From assembly GCA_024641655.1 (NCBI GenBank), contig JAHECR010000002.1:62001-126000 (forward strand): a stretch of 64,000 nt of DNA, in the 5' to 3' direction. Both the position numbers and the translations under genes were made by a program. The notes under the pieces were generated by a model, which saw nothing but the letters and a program-made list of their open reading frames with translations, did no database searches and had not been told where the DNA came from. This document shows positions 35,688 through 43,684 of this stretch, piece after piece (within the stretch, counting starts at the first letter, position 1; each line of letters begins with the position of its first letter). This stretch comes from Acidimicrobiaceae bacterium. Its GTDB lineage: Bacteria; Actinomycetota; Acidimicrobiia; Acidimicrobiales; UBA8592.

Positions 35688-37091
35688 ATGACCACCGACT
35701 CGATCGCCCTTCCCGACGAGATCCTGGCGTGGATCGTCAACCAGGCCGGGGGCGCGGTCACCGCCGCCGATCGTGTTCCCGGAGGCGCAAGTCGCGAAGC
35801 GTGGTTCATCGACGTCGAACGATCCGACGGCACCACCTGGCCGCTGTTCCTCCGCTACAGCAGGGTGGCCGATCCCGGCGACCCGTCGGTGACCGCGTTC
35901 CTGCCGCTTCGCGTCGAGGGGGAGGTGTTCCTCGCGCTGCAGGACACCGACGTCACCGTGCCCCGCACCATCGCGGTCCACCCCACGCAACCGGCGATCC
36001 TGGCCGAGCGCGTCCCCGGGGGCACGTGGTTCTACCGGATCAAGGACCCCGCCGAGGCCGTCGCGACCGCACAGGACTTCATGCGGAACCTGGCTGGCTT
36101 GCACCGTCTCGACCCGCGCACCCTGCATCTGCCGAGTTTCGGCCCGGTGAAGTCGGCGCGCGAGCACGCGCTCGACGAGCTCGCCCACATCCGCCGCCGC
36201 GCCACACGCGCCGATGGCACGATCGAGCCGCTCCTGCGGTTCGGCATCGACTGGCTCGAGCGCAACGTCCCCGACTGGGACGGACCGACGTGTCTCGTGC
36301 AGGGCGATACCGGACCGGGCAACTTCATGTACCAGGACGGGAAGGTCACCGCCGTCGTGGACTGGGAGCTCGCCCATTTCGGTGACCCCATGGACGACAT
36401 CGCCTGGCTGTCGCTGCGCACCGTCCAGGACACGTTCACCCACTTCCCGGACCGGCTCCGCGAATACGAACAGCTCTCGGGCATCGAGATCGACGAGCAG
36501 CGCGTCTGGTATTACCGCCTGTACGCGGAGATGCGCATGGCGACGCTGCGGGCACAGCCACGCGCCGCTGCCGGCGAGGACGCGCCAGCACGCTCGGCCG
36601 CACGCGACATCGGCAACGGACTCATCTACGGCATGTTGCACCGGCGTCTGGCGATCGAGGCCCTCGCAGCGGTGCTGGGACTCGATCTCGAGACCACGGG
36701 GCTACCACCCGATGCCGAGGCGCACGCCTGGCACGGCATCTACGACGACCTGCTCGACAACCTCTCCGTGATCGTCCCCCGGATCGACGACCCGCTCGCT
36801 GCCGGCTGGACCAAGGGTGCGGCGCGGGTGGTGAAGTACCTGAAGGAGCTCGATCTGAACGGTCGCAGCTTCGTCGACGCCGAGCTCGACGACATTGCCG
36901 ACCTCGTGGGTCACCGTGCTGCGTCGGCGAGTGAGGGACGAGCTGCGCTCACGGCCGCCGTCGAGTCGGGGAAGGTCGGCGACGAGGACTATGTCCGCTG
37001 CATGTGGCGGCAGGTCCAACGCGACGACCACCTTCTCCGCGGCGCTTCAGGCGCCCTCCGCGAACGGACATGGCCCCCGCTGCGCGACTGA
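35688..37091 (+). CDS. APH/ChoK-fold phosphotransferase family protein (ACAD-associated)
   Basis: A 467-aa aminoglycoside-phosphotransferase-like protein. The N-lobe has VPGGASREAWFIDV; the catalytic loop reads QGDTGPGNFMY where typical members have H-G-D-x-x-x-x-N, so His is replaced by Gln while the catalytic Asp and the Asn remain. The DFG-like position is VVDWELAHFGDPMDDIAWL. In ACAD10/11 and related systems this domain phosphorylates hydroxyacyl-CoA to allow elimination, and this gene sits next to an acyl-CoA dehydrogenase. It is a paralogue of the gene at 49481-50869. The ATG lies 13 bp after a weak GGAG. Confidence 0.88.
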   Translation: MTTDSIALPDEILAWIVNQAGGAVTAADRVPGGASREAWFIDVERSDGTTWPLFLRYSRVADPGDPSVTAFLPLRVEGEVFLALQDTDVTVPRTIAVHPTQPAILAERVPGGTWFYRIKDPAEAVATAQDFMRNLAGLHRLDPRTLHLPSFGPVKSAREHALDELAHIRRRATRADGTIEPLLRFGIDWLERNVPDWDGPTCLVQGDTGPGNFMYQDGKVTAVVDWELAHFGDPMDDIAWLSLRTVQDTFTHFPDRLREYEQLSGIEIDEQRVWYYRLYAEMRMATLRAQPRAAAGEDAPARSAARDIGNGLIYGMLHRRLAIEALAAVLGLDLETTGLPPDAEAHAWHGIYDDLLDNLSVIVPRIDDPLAAGWTKGAARVVKYLKELDLNGRSFVDAELDDIADLVGHRAASASEGRAALTAAVESGKVGDEDYVRCMWRQVQRDDHLLRGASGALRERTWPPLRD

Positions 37092-37161
37092 ACGAGCGCC
37101 GGCGCGGACCGGTCGGGCGACACCGACGGCGCGCGTCCGAGCACAGGCGCCCCCCGGCGCG

Positions 37162-37965
37162 TCAGCGGCCCTTCCACTCGGGCGGACGTCGCTCGGCGAA
37201 CGCACGAGGTCCTTCTTTGGCGTCCTCGCTCGCGAAAACGGCGCGGCGCAGCTCACGGTTCGCCTCGGTCGCCGCGTGCTCACCCATAGAGAACGAGTCC
37301 CGGACGATCGCCTTCGAGTAGCGCACCGACAAAGGCGCGGCTTCGCAGATCTCCGCGGCGAGCTCGAGCGCTGCCTCGAGACAGGTGCCCGATGACACGA
37401 CCCGGTTGATCAGGCCGAGCTCCAGCGCCCGCTCCGCGGAGATGGCCCTCCCCGTGAGAACCAGCTCCATCGCGATCGACGGCGGGATACGACGCGGCAG
37501 GCGCTGCAGCCCCCCACCGTTGGCCACAATCCCCCGCCGGACCTCGGGCAGTCCGAACTGCGCGTGCTGGTCGGCGACGATCATGTCGGCGGCGAGGCAG
37601 ATCTCGGTGCCCCCACCGAGTGCGAACCCGTTGACCGCAGCGATGACCGGCTTGGCGAAGCGCCGGCTCGTGATGCCGCCCCAGCCGCCGTAGTCGCGTC
37701 GGGGGGAACCGTCATCGGGCTGCGGAAGCCGTTCGGCAACGGCCTTGAGGTCCTGCCCGGCGCAGAACGCCTTGTCGCCTGCTCCGGTGATGACGATGAC
37801 CCACACCGCGTCATCGGCCTCCAGGACATCGAGCACATCGGCGATCGCAATGGTGAGCGCCACGTTGACGGCATTGCGCGCCTCGGGCCGGTTCAACGTG
37901 ACCACGGCGGTGTGGTCGTGACGATCGATCAGGACCAGCGGCTCGCCGGCTTCGTTGGTGCTCAC
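37162..37965 (-). CDS. Enoyl-CoA hydratase/isomerase (crotonase) family protein
   Basis: A 267-aa crotonase. The first oxyanion-hole segment DKAFCAGQDLKAV and the second AAVNGFALGGGTEICLAAD are both canonical; the LPEVRRGIVANGGG loop replaces the usual Glu with G/A-rich residues, so hydratase, isomerase or another activity cannot be separated. The start is GTG at 37965 (VSTNEAGEPLVLIDRH), chosen because family N termini begin here and TAGGGT lies 8 nt upstream, implying a leaderless mRNA. Convergent with the phosphotransferase gene, divergent from the CocE-like hydrolase gene. Confidence 0.88.
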   Translation of the reverse strand: MSTNEAGEPLVLIDRHDHTAVVTLNRPEARNAVNVALTIAIADVLDVLEADDAVWVIVITGAGDKAFCAGQDLKAVAERLPQPDDGSPRRDYGGWGGITSRRFAKPVIAAVNGFALGGGTEICLAADMIVADQHAQFGLPEVRRGIVANGGGLQRLPRRIPPSIAMELVLTGRAISAERALELGLINRVVSSGTCLEAALELAAEICEAAPLSVRYSKAIVRDSFSMGEHAATEANRELRRAVFASEDAKEGPRAFAERRPPEWKGR

Positions 37966-38095
37966 GATCGTCGACCCTACTCCCGCTCCCCTCCCCGCGA
38001 TCGCGTCTGTGCGCAGGCTCGCCGCTACACCCGGCACGTCCGGCTGCCGCACCGGTACTGTGCCGACCACGAGCACTGGAGAGGGACACGCGCCG

Positions 38096-39871
38096 ATGGC
38101 ACCAGGGATCATTCGTGAGTCGCCGGTCTACGTGCCCATGCGCGACGGCGTGCGGCTCGCGGCCGACGTGTGGCGCCCCGACACCGACGACCCGCTGCCG
38201 GTGCTCGTCGCCCGAACCCCCTACGACCGGCGCCTGCTCGCGCCGCGGCTCGGCGCCGAACAGCTGGCGCTCGACGGGTACGTGGTCGTGAGCCAGGACT
38301 GCAGGGGTCGCTTCGAGTCCGAGGGGGAGCACTGGCAACCCGTGGAGCTCGAAGGCGACGACGGCTACGACACCGTCGAATGGGCTGCCGCCCAGCCGTG
38401 GTCCAACGGCAAAGTCGCCATGTTCGGAGCGTCCTACGGCGGCTACGTGCAATGGCAGGCCGCCATCGCCCGACCACCCTCGCTCGTCGCCCTCCTGCCC
38501 GAATGCTGTGCCTCGGACTACTGGGACCCGGTCTGGGGGCCTGGAGGCGCCTTCCGAATCGCCAATCGGGTCGGCTGGACCTTGACGGTCGGGATGGAGG
38601 AAGCACGTCGCTTGGGCCTCGACGACCCGACGGTCGACGAGGTGCGGCGCCTCCAGGACACCGCGGGCGACGACATCGTCGCCCGCTCCGAAGCTGCGGC
38701 TCCCGTGGTCCAACGCCTGATGGAACACCGTCCGCTGCGCGACGTACCCGTCTTCGACGCCATCGCGCCCTGGTACCGCGGTTACTTCGAACACTACCGA
38801 CGCGACCATCCCCGCTGGCTCCGGTCGAACCCCCGCAGCCACTTCGCCGCCATCGACCACCCGGTCCTCCACGTCGGTGGCTGGTTCGACGTGCAGGCAT
38901 GGAGCACGATCGACGCGTACCTCGGCATGACCGAGGGCTCGGCGAGCGAACACAGCCGGGCGAACCAGTGGCTCATCATGGGTCCGTGGACGCACTGGGG
39001 CATCGAGAGCGGTATCGTCGGCGACCTCGACTTCGGACCCGACGCCACGCTCGACATGACGACGCTGCGACGAGAGTGGTTCGGTCATTGGATGCACGGC
39101 CGCTCGACCGGGGTCCTCGACCGAGCCCGAGTGCGGATCTTCGTGATGGGGCCCAACATCTGGCGTGACGAACACGAGTGGCCGCTCGCGCGCACGTCGT
39201 GGACCCCGTGGTACGCCGCGCCCGACGGCGGTCTCTCCCCGACTCCGCCGCCGCCGAGCGCCGAACCCGACACGTTCGTGTTCGACCCGAACGAGCCCGT
39301 GCCAACTCGCGGGGGGCGAATGCTGAGCGCCAGCGCCGGCGCTCGCGGCGGACCCGTCGAGCAGGGCGACCTGGCGCGGCGCGCCGATGTGGTGACCTAC
39401 ACCAGCGATCCGCTCCGCGACTCACTCGAGATCACCGGGCCCGTTCGCGTCGACCTCTGGGTGTCGACCACCGCACCCGACACCGACTTCACCACCAAGC
39501 TCGTCGACGTCGGGCCCGATGGACGGTCCTACAACATCTGCGACGGCATCGTGCGTACCCGCACCGTGGCCGCCATCCCCCTCGAGCCAGGGGCGGTGTA
39601 CGCCCTTCCCGTCGATCTGGGACCCACCTCGATCGTGCTGCCCGCCGGGCATCGCCTGCAGCTCCAGGTCTCGTCGAGCAGCTTCCCCATGTGGGAGCCG
39701 AACGCCAACACGGGAGCTCCCGTCGGCTCCGACACCCTCGACGATCTCCGGACCGCTACGCAACGCGTCTTCCACGACCAAGCCCATCCGAGCCGTGTCG
39801 TGTTACCGGTGATCCCGGCGAGCTCGACTCTCGCCGGTTCGGCACGCGCCCGTGACGAGGCAATACCGTGA
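38096..39871 (+). CDS. CocE/NonD family alpha/beta hydrolase
   Basis: A 591-aa serine hydrolase of the X-Pro dipeptidyl-peptidase S15/CocE group. It begins MAPGIIRESPVYVPMRDGVR, has the strand ARTPYDRRLL, the nucleophile elbow GASYGGYVQW (Ser113), a HVGGWFDVQAWS segment carrying a catalytic-triad neighbour, and a C-terminal jelly-roll (ITGPVRVDLWVSTTAPDTDF). The family cleaves esters, acyl-peptides or cocaine-like compounds; no signal peptide is seen so it is probably cytosolic. GGAGAGGG lies 10 bp before the ATG. It is followed after 22 bp by an SDR gene and then a metallophosphoesterase gene, probably as one operon. Confidence 0.9.
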   Translation: MAPGIIRESPVYVPMRDGVRLAADVWRPDTDDPLPVLVARTPYDRRLLAPRLGAEQLALDGYVVVSQDCRGRFESEGEHWQPVELEGDDGYDTVEWAAAQPWSNGKVAMFGASYGGYVQWQAAIARPPSLVALLPECCASDYWDPVWGPGGAFRIANRVGWTLTVGMEEARRLGLDDPTVDEVRRLQDTAGDDIVARSEAAAPVVQRLMEHRPLRDVPVFDAIAPWYRGYFEHYRRDHPRWLRSNPRSHFAAIDHPVLHVGGWFDVQAWSTIDAYLGMTEGSASEHSRANQWLIMGPWTHWGIESGIVGDLDFGPDATLDMTTLRREWFGHWMHGRSTGVLDRARVRIFVMGPNIWRDEHEWPLARTSWTPWYAAPDGGLSPTPPPPSAEPDTFVFDPNEPVPTRGGRMLSASAGARGGPVEQGDLARRADVVTYTSDPLRDSLEITGPVRVDLWVSTTAPDTDFTTKLVDVGPDGRSYNICDGIVRTRTVAAIPLEPGAVYALPVDLGPTSIVLPAGHRLQLQVSSSSFPMWEPNANTGAPVGSDTLDDLRTATQRVFHDQAHPSRVVLPVIPASSTLAGSARARDEAIP

Positions 39872-39893
39872 CAGGAGACGAAGGGGGCCCACG

Positions 39894-40697
39894 ATGAACG
39901 CACTCGCAGGCAAGGTCGCGGTGGTGACCGGCGCCAGCCGGGGCATCGGCAAGCAGACCAGCCTCCTCCTCGCGGCCGAAGGAGCAACCGTCGTGCTCGC
40001 GGCGCGTACCGACGCGCCCCGCCCGGGCACGCCGGGCACCCTGGGCGAGACCGCCGACGCGATTCGCGCGGTCGGGCCCCAGCCGCTTGTCGTGCGCGCC
40101 GACCTGTCGGTGCCCGCTGACCTCGACCGGCTCGTCGATACGACGCTCGACACGCTGGGGCGTTGCGACATCCTCGTGAACAACGCCGGGTACACGGTGG
40201 GCCGCACCATCTACACCCTCGTGCCCGAGATCGGCCGCGAGCAGTGGGACAAGCTGTTCGCGATCAATGTCACCGCCCCGCTGATGCTCATCCAAGGGTT
40301 CTGGGAGGCGTTGCAAGCTGCCGACGGTGGCGTCGTCGTCAACATCTCGTCGGGTGCAGCGGAGCTCTCCGACGAGCTCGCCGCCCCCGCCGGCCATGAC
40401 TTTCCCGAAAACGGGCCCGCGTATGGGGCCAGCAAGGCGGCCCTCAACCGCATGACCAACGTCATTGCGCGCCATGGCCTCGCCGACCGCATCGCACTCA
40501 TCGCTATGAAGCCGGGCTACGTCATGACCGAGACCATGGCCGCCACGTTCGCCCGACAAGGGATCGAGGACAGCACGGCGATCGACGCAGCGATACCCGC
40601 CAAGGCCGTGCATCACCTCTGCACCTGCGCTGACCCGATGCAGTACAGCGGACAGGTGATCGACGGGCCGGCGCTGGTGGAGGCACTCGGCCTGTGA
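39894..40697 (+). CDS. SDR family NAD(P)-dependent oxidoreductase
   Basis: A 267-aa short-chain dehydrogenase with GASRGIGK (13-20), NNAG (96-99), Ser152/153 and AYGASK (Tyr177, Lys181). An insert after residue 40 (TDAPRPGTPGTLGETADAIR) is the NADP-type region seen in a subgroup of bacterial SDRs. The start ATG follows AAGGGGG at good spacing; the frame is open upstream but the earlier part is not needed. It lies 22 bp after the CocE-type hydrolase and its TGA overlaps the GTG of the metallophosphoesterase gene. Confidence 0.9.
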   Translation: MNALAGKVAVVTGASRGIGKQTSLLLAAEGATVVLAARTDAPRPGTPGTLGETADAIRAVGPQPLVVRADLSVPADLDRLVDTTLDTLGRCDILVNNAGYTVGRTIYTLVPEIGREQWDKLFAINVTAPLMLIQGFWEALQAADGGVVVNISSGAAELSDELAAPAGHDFPENGPAYGASKAALNRMTNVIARHGLADRIALIAMKPGYVMTETMAATFARQGIEDSTAIDAAIPAKAVHHLCTCADPMQYSGQVIDGPALVEALGL

Positions 40698-41287
40698 GGA
40701 TCGGCATCGTCTCCGACGTCCACTGCAACATCGCCGGCCTTCGGCGCGCCGTCGATCTCATGGGTGACGTCGACGAGCTCCTGTGCCTGGGCGACAGCGT
40801 GTACGAGTTCCGGTTCTCCAACGACGTCGTGGGGTACCTCCGAGACCGGGAGGCGCAGGTCATTCTCGGCAACCACGACGAGGTGCTGCTGGGACACCAC
40901 GGGGAGCGGGCGCGCGCACGCGAGGGCGTCGACGCGACCCTCGTGTCGTGGCTCGGCGCGCAACCGCACCACCGCAGCCTCACCATCGGCGGGGTGCGGA
41001 TCGTGATGGTGCACTCGACGCCGTTCGAGCCCTATGGGACCTACGTCACGGCGCGCAGCGCCGAGCTGGCGCGATTCGGAGACGTCGACGCGGATGTCGT
41101 GCTCTACGGGCACACACACCAGCAGCTCGTGCACCAGCTCGGTGACGTCCTTGTCGTCAATCCCGGTTCCGCCGGCGACGGGCGCGACCCGCGCAACGGT
41201 CGTCAACTGAGCTTCGCCGTCTTCGACACCGACTCGCGCACGGCGACGGTCACCGATTTCGCCGATCCGACTCGGCCGAGCGGATAG
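40694..41287 (+). CDS. Metallophosphoesterase, YfcE/MJ0936-like
   Basis: A 197-aa calcineurin-fold metallophosphoesterase. Motifs are SDVHCN (first metal ligands), LGDSVYEF, LGNHDE, and the late YGHTHQQ and NPGSAGDGRDP pairs, which together build the two-metal site. Such small enzymes hydrolyse phosphodiesters with broad specificity. The GTG start overlaps the stop of the SDR gene (GTGA), so it is translated with the CocE-SDR operon, but no functional link is obvious. Confidence 0.9.
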   Translation: MRIGIVSDVHCNIAGLRRAVDLMGDVDELLCLGDSVYEFRFSNDVVGYLRDREAQVILGNHDEVLLGHHGERARAREGVDATLVSWLGAQPHHRSLTIGGVRIVMVHSTPFEPYGTYVTARSAELARFGDVDADVVLYGHTHQQLVHQLGDVLVVNPGSAGDGRDPRNGRQLSFAVFDTDSRTATVTDFADPTRPSG

Positions 41288-41382
41288 ACCCATCCCGGCA
41301 CGTCAGTTGGGGGCCCACCCTGTCGTTCCACCCCGGTTTCAGGGCCGTGTCGGCACCGGCCCAGGGCCTGGCTTAGGACCCC

Positions 41383-41413
41383 TTGCATTGTCATGTTAGG
41401 TATGCTTATCTAT
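41383..41413 (+). promoter_or_regulatory. Iron-box-like operator and leaderless promoter of the FTR1 gene
   Basis: TTGCAT (41383-41388) and TTATCT (41406-41411) are separated by 17 bp, and the ATG at 41418 lies 6 nt after the -10, which implies a leaderless transcript. Across 41396-41413 runs TTAGGTATG/CTTATCTAT, an imperfect inverted repeat (6 of 9 positions) that starts with TTAGGT like the DtxR/IdeR iron box. The operator would cover the -10, fitting repression when iron is plentiful. The sequence is seen directly; IdeR binding is inference. Confidence 0.6.
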
Positions 41414-41417
41414 CGCA

Positions 41418-42311
41418 ATGGGATCAAGCCTGCTCATCACCTTGCGCGAGGGACTCGAGATCGCTCTCGTGCTCGCAATCATCGTCGCCTACCTGCAGAA
41501 GACCGGACGCGGTGACCGTCTCTCCGCGGTGTGGGCTGGTGCCGGCCTCGCCGCAGCAGCGTGCATCGTCGCGGGACTGGCGTTCCACCGACTCGTCGGC
41601 GAATTCGAGGGGAAATCCGAGCAACTGATCGAGGGAAGCCTCGCCATCGCCGCCGCTGCCGTGCTGACCTGGATGATCTTCTGGATGCGCGGCCACAGCC
41701 GAGGCATCGCCTCCACGCTGCACTCCCGCATCGACGAGGCCATCGATCGTTCCTTCGTCGCGCTGGCGATCGTCGCCTTCGTCGCCGTTGCCCGGGAAGG
41801 CTTCGAGACGGTGTTGTTCCTCCTCGGCTCGGAGACCGCCAGCAACTCAGGGACCGAGGTGGTCGTCGGGGGCGCCATCGGTCTGGTGATCTCAGCGGTG
41901 CTCGGCGTGCTGTTCTATCTCGGCAGCGACCGCATCGACCTCCGCAAGTTCTTCAACGTGACCGGTCTGCTGCTGATCTTGTTCGCTGCCGGACTCGCCG
42001 CCAAGAGCGTCCACGAGTTCCGCGAGCTGTTCGAGCTCGAGGGCGGCTGGTACAGCGAGCCCGTGTGGGAGATCACCAGCGGACCGCTCGCCACGGGCTG
42101 GACCTACGACTTCCTCAAGGGCCTCTTCGGATGGAGCAGTGACCCCGAGCGGATCCGGGTCGTGACGTACTTTGCCTTCCTGATCCCCGCCCTCCGCTTC
42201 TACTACCGCAAGCCGGCGCCGTCGACGGCCTCCCCCACGGCCATCGACACCGCACCGTCGCCGGAGACCATCACCGTCGCCGCCGAGACCGCGTCAGCCG
42301 GCCAGCGCTGA
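41418..42311 (+). CDS. FTR1-family iron permease
   Basis: A 297-aa membrane protein of the FTR1/EfeU family. The two signature motifs REGLE (10-14) and REGFE (126-130) are in the right places and several hydrophobic helices cover the rest (for example LTWMIFWMRG, LGVLFYLGSDRI). It would import iron, usually Fe3+ delivered after oxidation of Fe2+; in the EfeUOB system partners follow, but no efeO/efeB gene is seen here. The C terminus ends in a disordered Pro/Ser/Thr tail. There is no ribosome-binding site, consistent with leaderless expression from the iron-box-like promoter just upstream. Confidence 0.9.
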   Translation: MGSSLLITLREGLEIALVLAIIVAYLQKTGRGDRLSAVWAGAGLAAAACIVAGLAFHRLVGEFEGKSEQLIEGSLAIAAAAVLTWMIFWMRGHSRGIASTLHSRIDEAIDRSFVALAIVAFVAVAREGFETVLFLLGSETASNSGTEVVVGGAIGLVISAVLGVLFYLGSDRIDLRKFFNVTGLLLILFAAGLAAKSVHEFRELFELEGGWYSEPVWEITSGPLATGWTYDFLKGLFGWSSDPERIRVVTYFAFLIPALRFYYRKPAPSTASPTAIDTAPSPETITVAAETASAGQR

Positions 42312-42353
42312 CCTCCCCGGCGGAGCGCTGATGGCCCCCATTGATCGCTGCGC

Positions 42354-42959
42354 TCAGGCCGGCCGGGGCATCTGGAACTGGTCGCGGGTGCGGGAGTAGC
42401 CGTTGCCCGCGTGTCGTCCAATTGCCGCGAGCGCGGTTTGGTCGATCCGAGTGCCGTCGAGGATGGCTTCGCTGACGTGGATCGCGACGGCCTCGCCGAT
42501 CACCAGGCTGTTGCCGTCGTCGCGATCGCCGATCTCGACGATGTCGAGGACCCGGCACTCGAAGTTGGCCTTGCACTCGGCGACCATCGGCACGCGCACC
42601 CGGTCACCGACGACGGCGGTGAGCCCGGCCAACGCGAACTCGTCGACCTGGGGGTCGACGCTGGCCGACGTGGCGTTCATCGCCTCGGCAACGTCCTCGG
42701 TGACCACGTTGATGGTGAACTCCGGGACGGCCCGGACGTTGGCAAGGGTGTCTCGTCGACCGCTGCGTCCCGGTGAGAACACGAACGTCGGGGGGTTGCC
42801 CGACACCACGTTGAAGAACGAGTACGGCGCCAGATTCGCCACGCCGTCGTGGGAGAGCGTCCCGATCCAGCCGATGGGCCGGGGCACGATCAGACCGGTC
42901 GCGAGCTTGTATGCGTCGCGCCCGACGAGCTCGTCGACGTTGAACGTCCGCTTGTCCAT
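42354..42959 (-). CDS. Flavin reductase family protein (DIM6/NTAB-type)
   Basis: A 201-aa FMN-binding split-barrel protein: GLIVPRPIGWIGTLSHDGVANLAPYSFFNVV and GNPPTFVFSPG are the standard motifs of the NTA-monooxygenase component-B/flavin reductase group. It would reduce FMN with NAD(P)H or bind it as a redox partner. It is a different subgroup from the 165-aa protein at 12912. It follows the NTF2-like gene by 36 bp on the same strand and is convergent with the FTR1 gene. Confidence 0.88.
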   Translation of the reverse strand: MDKRTFNVDELVGRDAYKLATGLIVPRPIGWIGTLSHDGVANLAPYSFFNVVSGNPPTFVFSPGRSGRRDTLANVRAVPEFTINVVTEDVAEAMNATSASVDPQVDEFALAGLTAVVGDRVRVPMVAECKANFECRVLDIVEIGDRDDGNSLVIGEAVAIHVSEAILDGTRIDQTALAAIGRHAGNGYSRTRDQFQMPRPA

Positions 42960-42995
42960 CGCGGTGACGGTATCGCCGGCGACGGCCCCACTTGG

Positions 42996-43418
42996 TCACG
43001 ACCAGGTGAAATCGACGAAGCGCCGGTGCAGCTTCCACCCGTCGGGCGTGCGACGGAACTCGTCGTGGTACTGCCCCATGACCGACAACGTCGGCGTCGT
43101 GTCGGCGTCGTGGTAGGCCTGGATGTAGGACTTCACTTGCGCGGTGTCGTCGTCGTCGAAGCCGACCACGGTCATCGCGAGGAAGTGCGCGACCTTCGTG
43201 CCCGGTCCCATCGTGCCCGCCTCGCGGCGGGCAACGGCTCCCTCACGGATGGCGGCGTGGCCGCGACGGACGTCGCCGCGCATCTCCCATTCGGCATCCT
43301 CGGTGAAACACGAGACGTAGGCGTCGAGGCCGTCGATGTCGGTGTTGTCGGCATGCCACGCCAACTCGGCGAGGACGTTCCGGATCGCGAGCTCGTCAGC
43401 GGTGCGGTCGTTGCTCAT
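42996..43418 (-). CDS. NTF2-like / SnoaL-like protein
   Basis: A 140-aa NTF2-fold protein: ADELAIRNVLAELAWHADNTDIDGLDAYVSCFTEDAEWEM (with Asp/Trp pattern typical of SnoaL-like proteins) and a C-terminal RRTPDGWKLHRRFVDFTW. The ATG overlaps the stop of an upstream amidohydrolase C-terminal remnant (ATGA), which suggests a gene order amidohydrolase-SnoaL that has since been broken. Catalytic residues cannot be assigned. Confidence 0.85.
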   Translation of the reverse strand: MSNDRTADELAIRNVLAELAWHADNTDIDGLDAYVSCFTEDAEWEMRGDVRRGHAAIREGAVARREAGTMGPGTKVAHFLAMTVVGFDDDDTAQVKSYIQAYHDADTTPTLSVMGQYHDEFRRTPDGWKLHRRFVDFTWS

Positions 43419-43480
43419 GCGGGTGTGAACTCCAGTCCGAGAAGGTCGATGGCGTTGTTGCGGGCCGACTCAGTCCGTTC
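43415..43480 (-). pseudogene. C-terminal remnant of an amidohydrolase-type gene
   Basis: Read on the minus strand, the frame ending at 43415 gives RTESARNNAIDLLGLEFTPA and a stop that overlaps the start of the NTF2-like gene. The A-x-N-N-A-x-D-L-L-G-L pattern is the usual last helix of amidohydrolase-2 proteins (the intact relative at 44890 ends MRDNALDLLEPA). No continuous coding sequence or start is found upstream within the gap, so I read it as a truncated relic, perhaps displaced by the divergent amidohydrolase gene. A chance match over so few codons is possible. Confidence 0.45.
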
Positions 43481-43684
43481 ACGAACCCGACGACCGCTGC
43501 GGTCTCGTCGGCGGTGGGCGGCTCGCGGCGCCGGGACAGACGGGCGGTCTCCACGCCGGCACCGTAGGCCCGGCCTCGACCTGCGTCAACGCGGTGCAGG
43601 TGGGCGTTCGAGTTGCAGCCGCTCGGGCTTCCCGCGGCGCGAGTCGTTGCCGTAGGCTGGACCAACCGAACAGGGGGAGCCACC

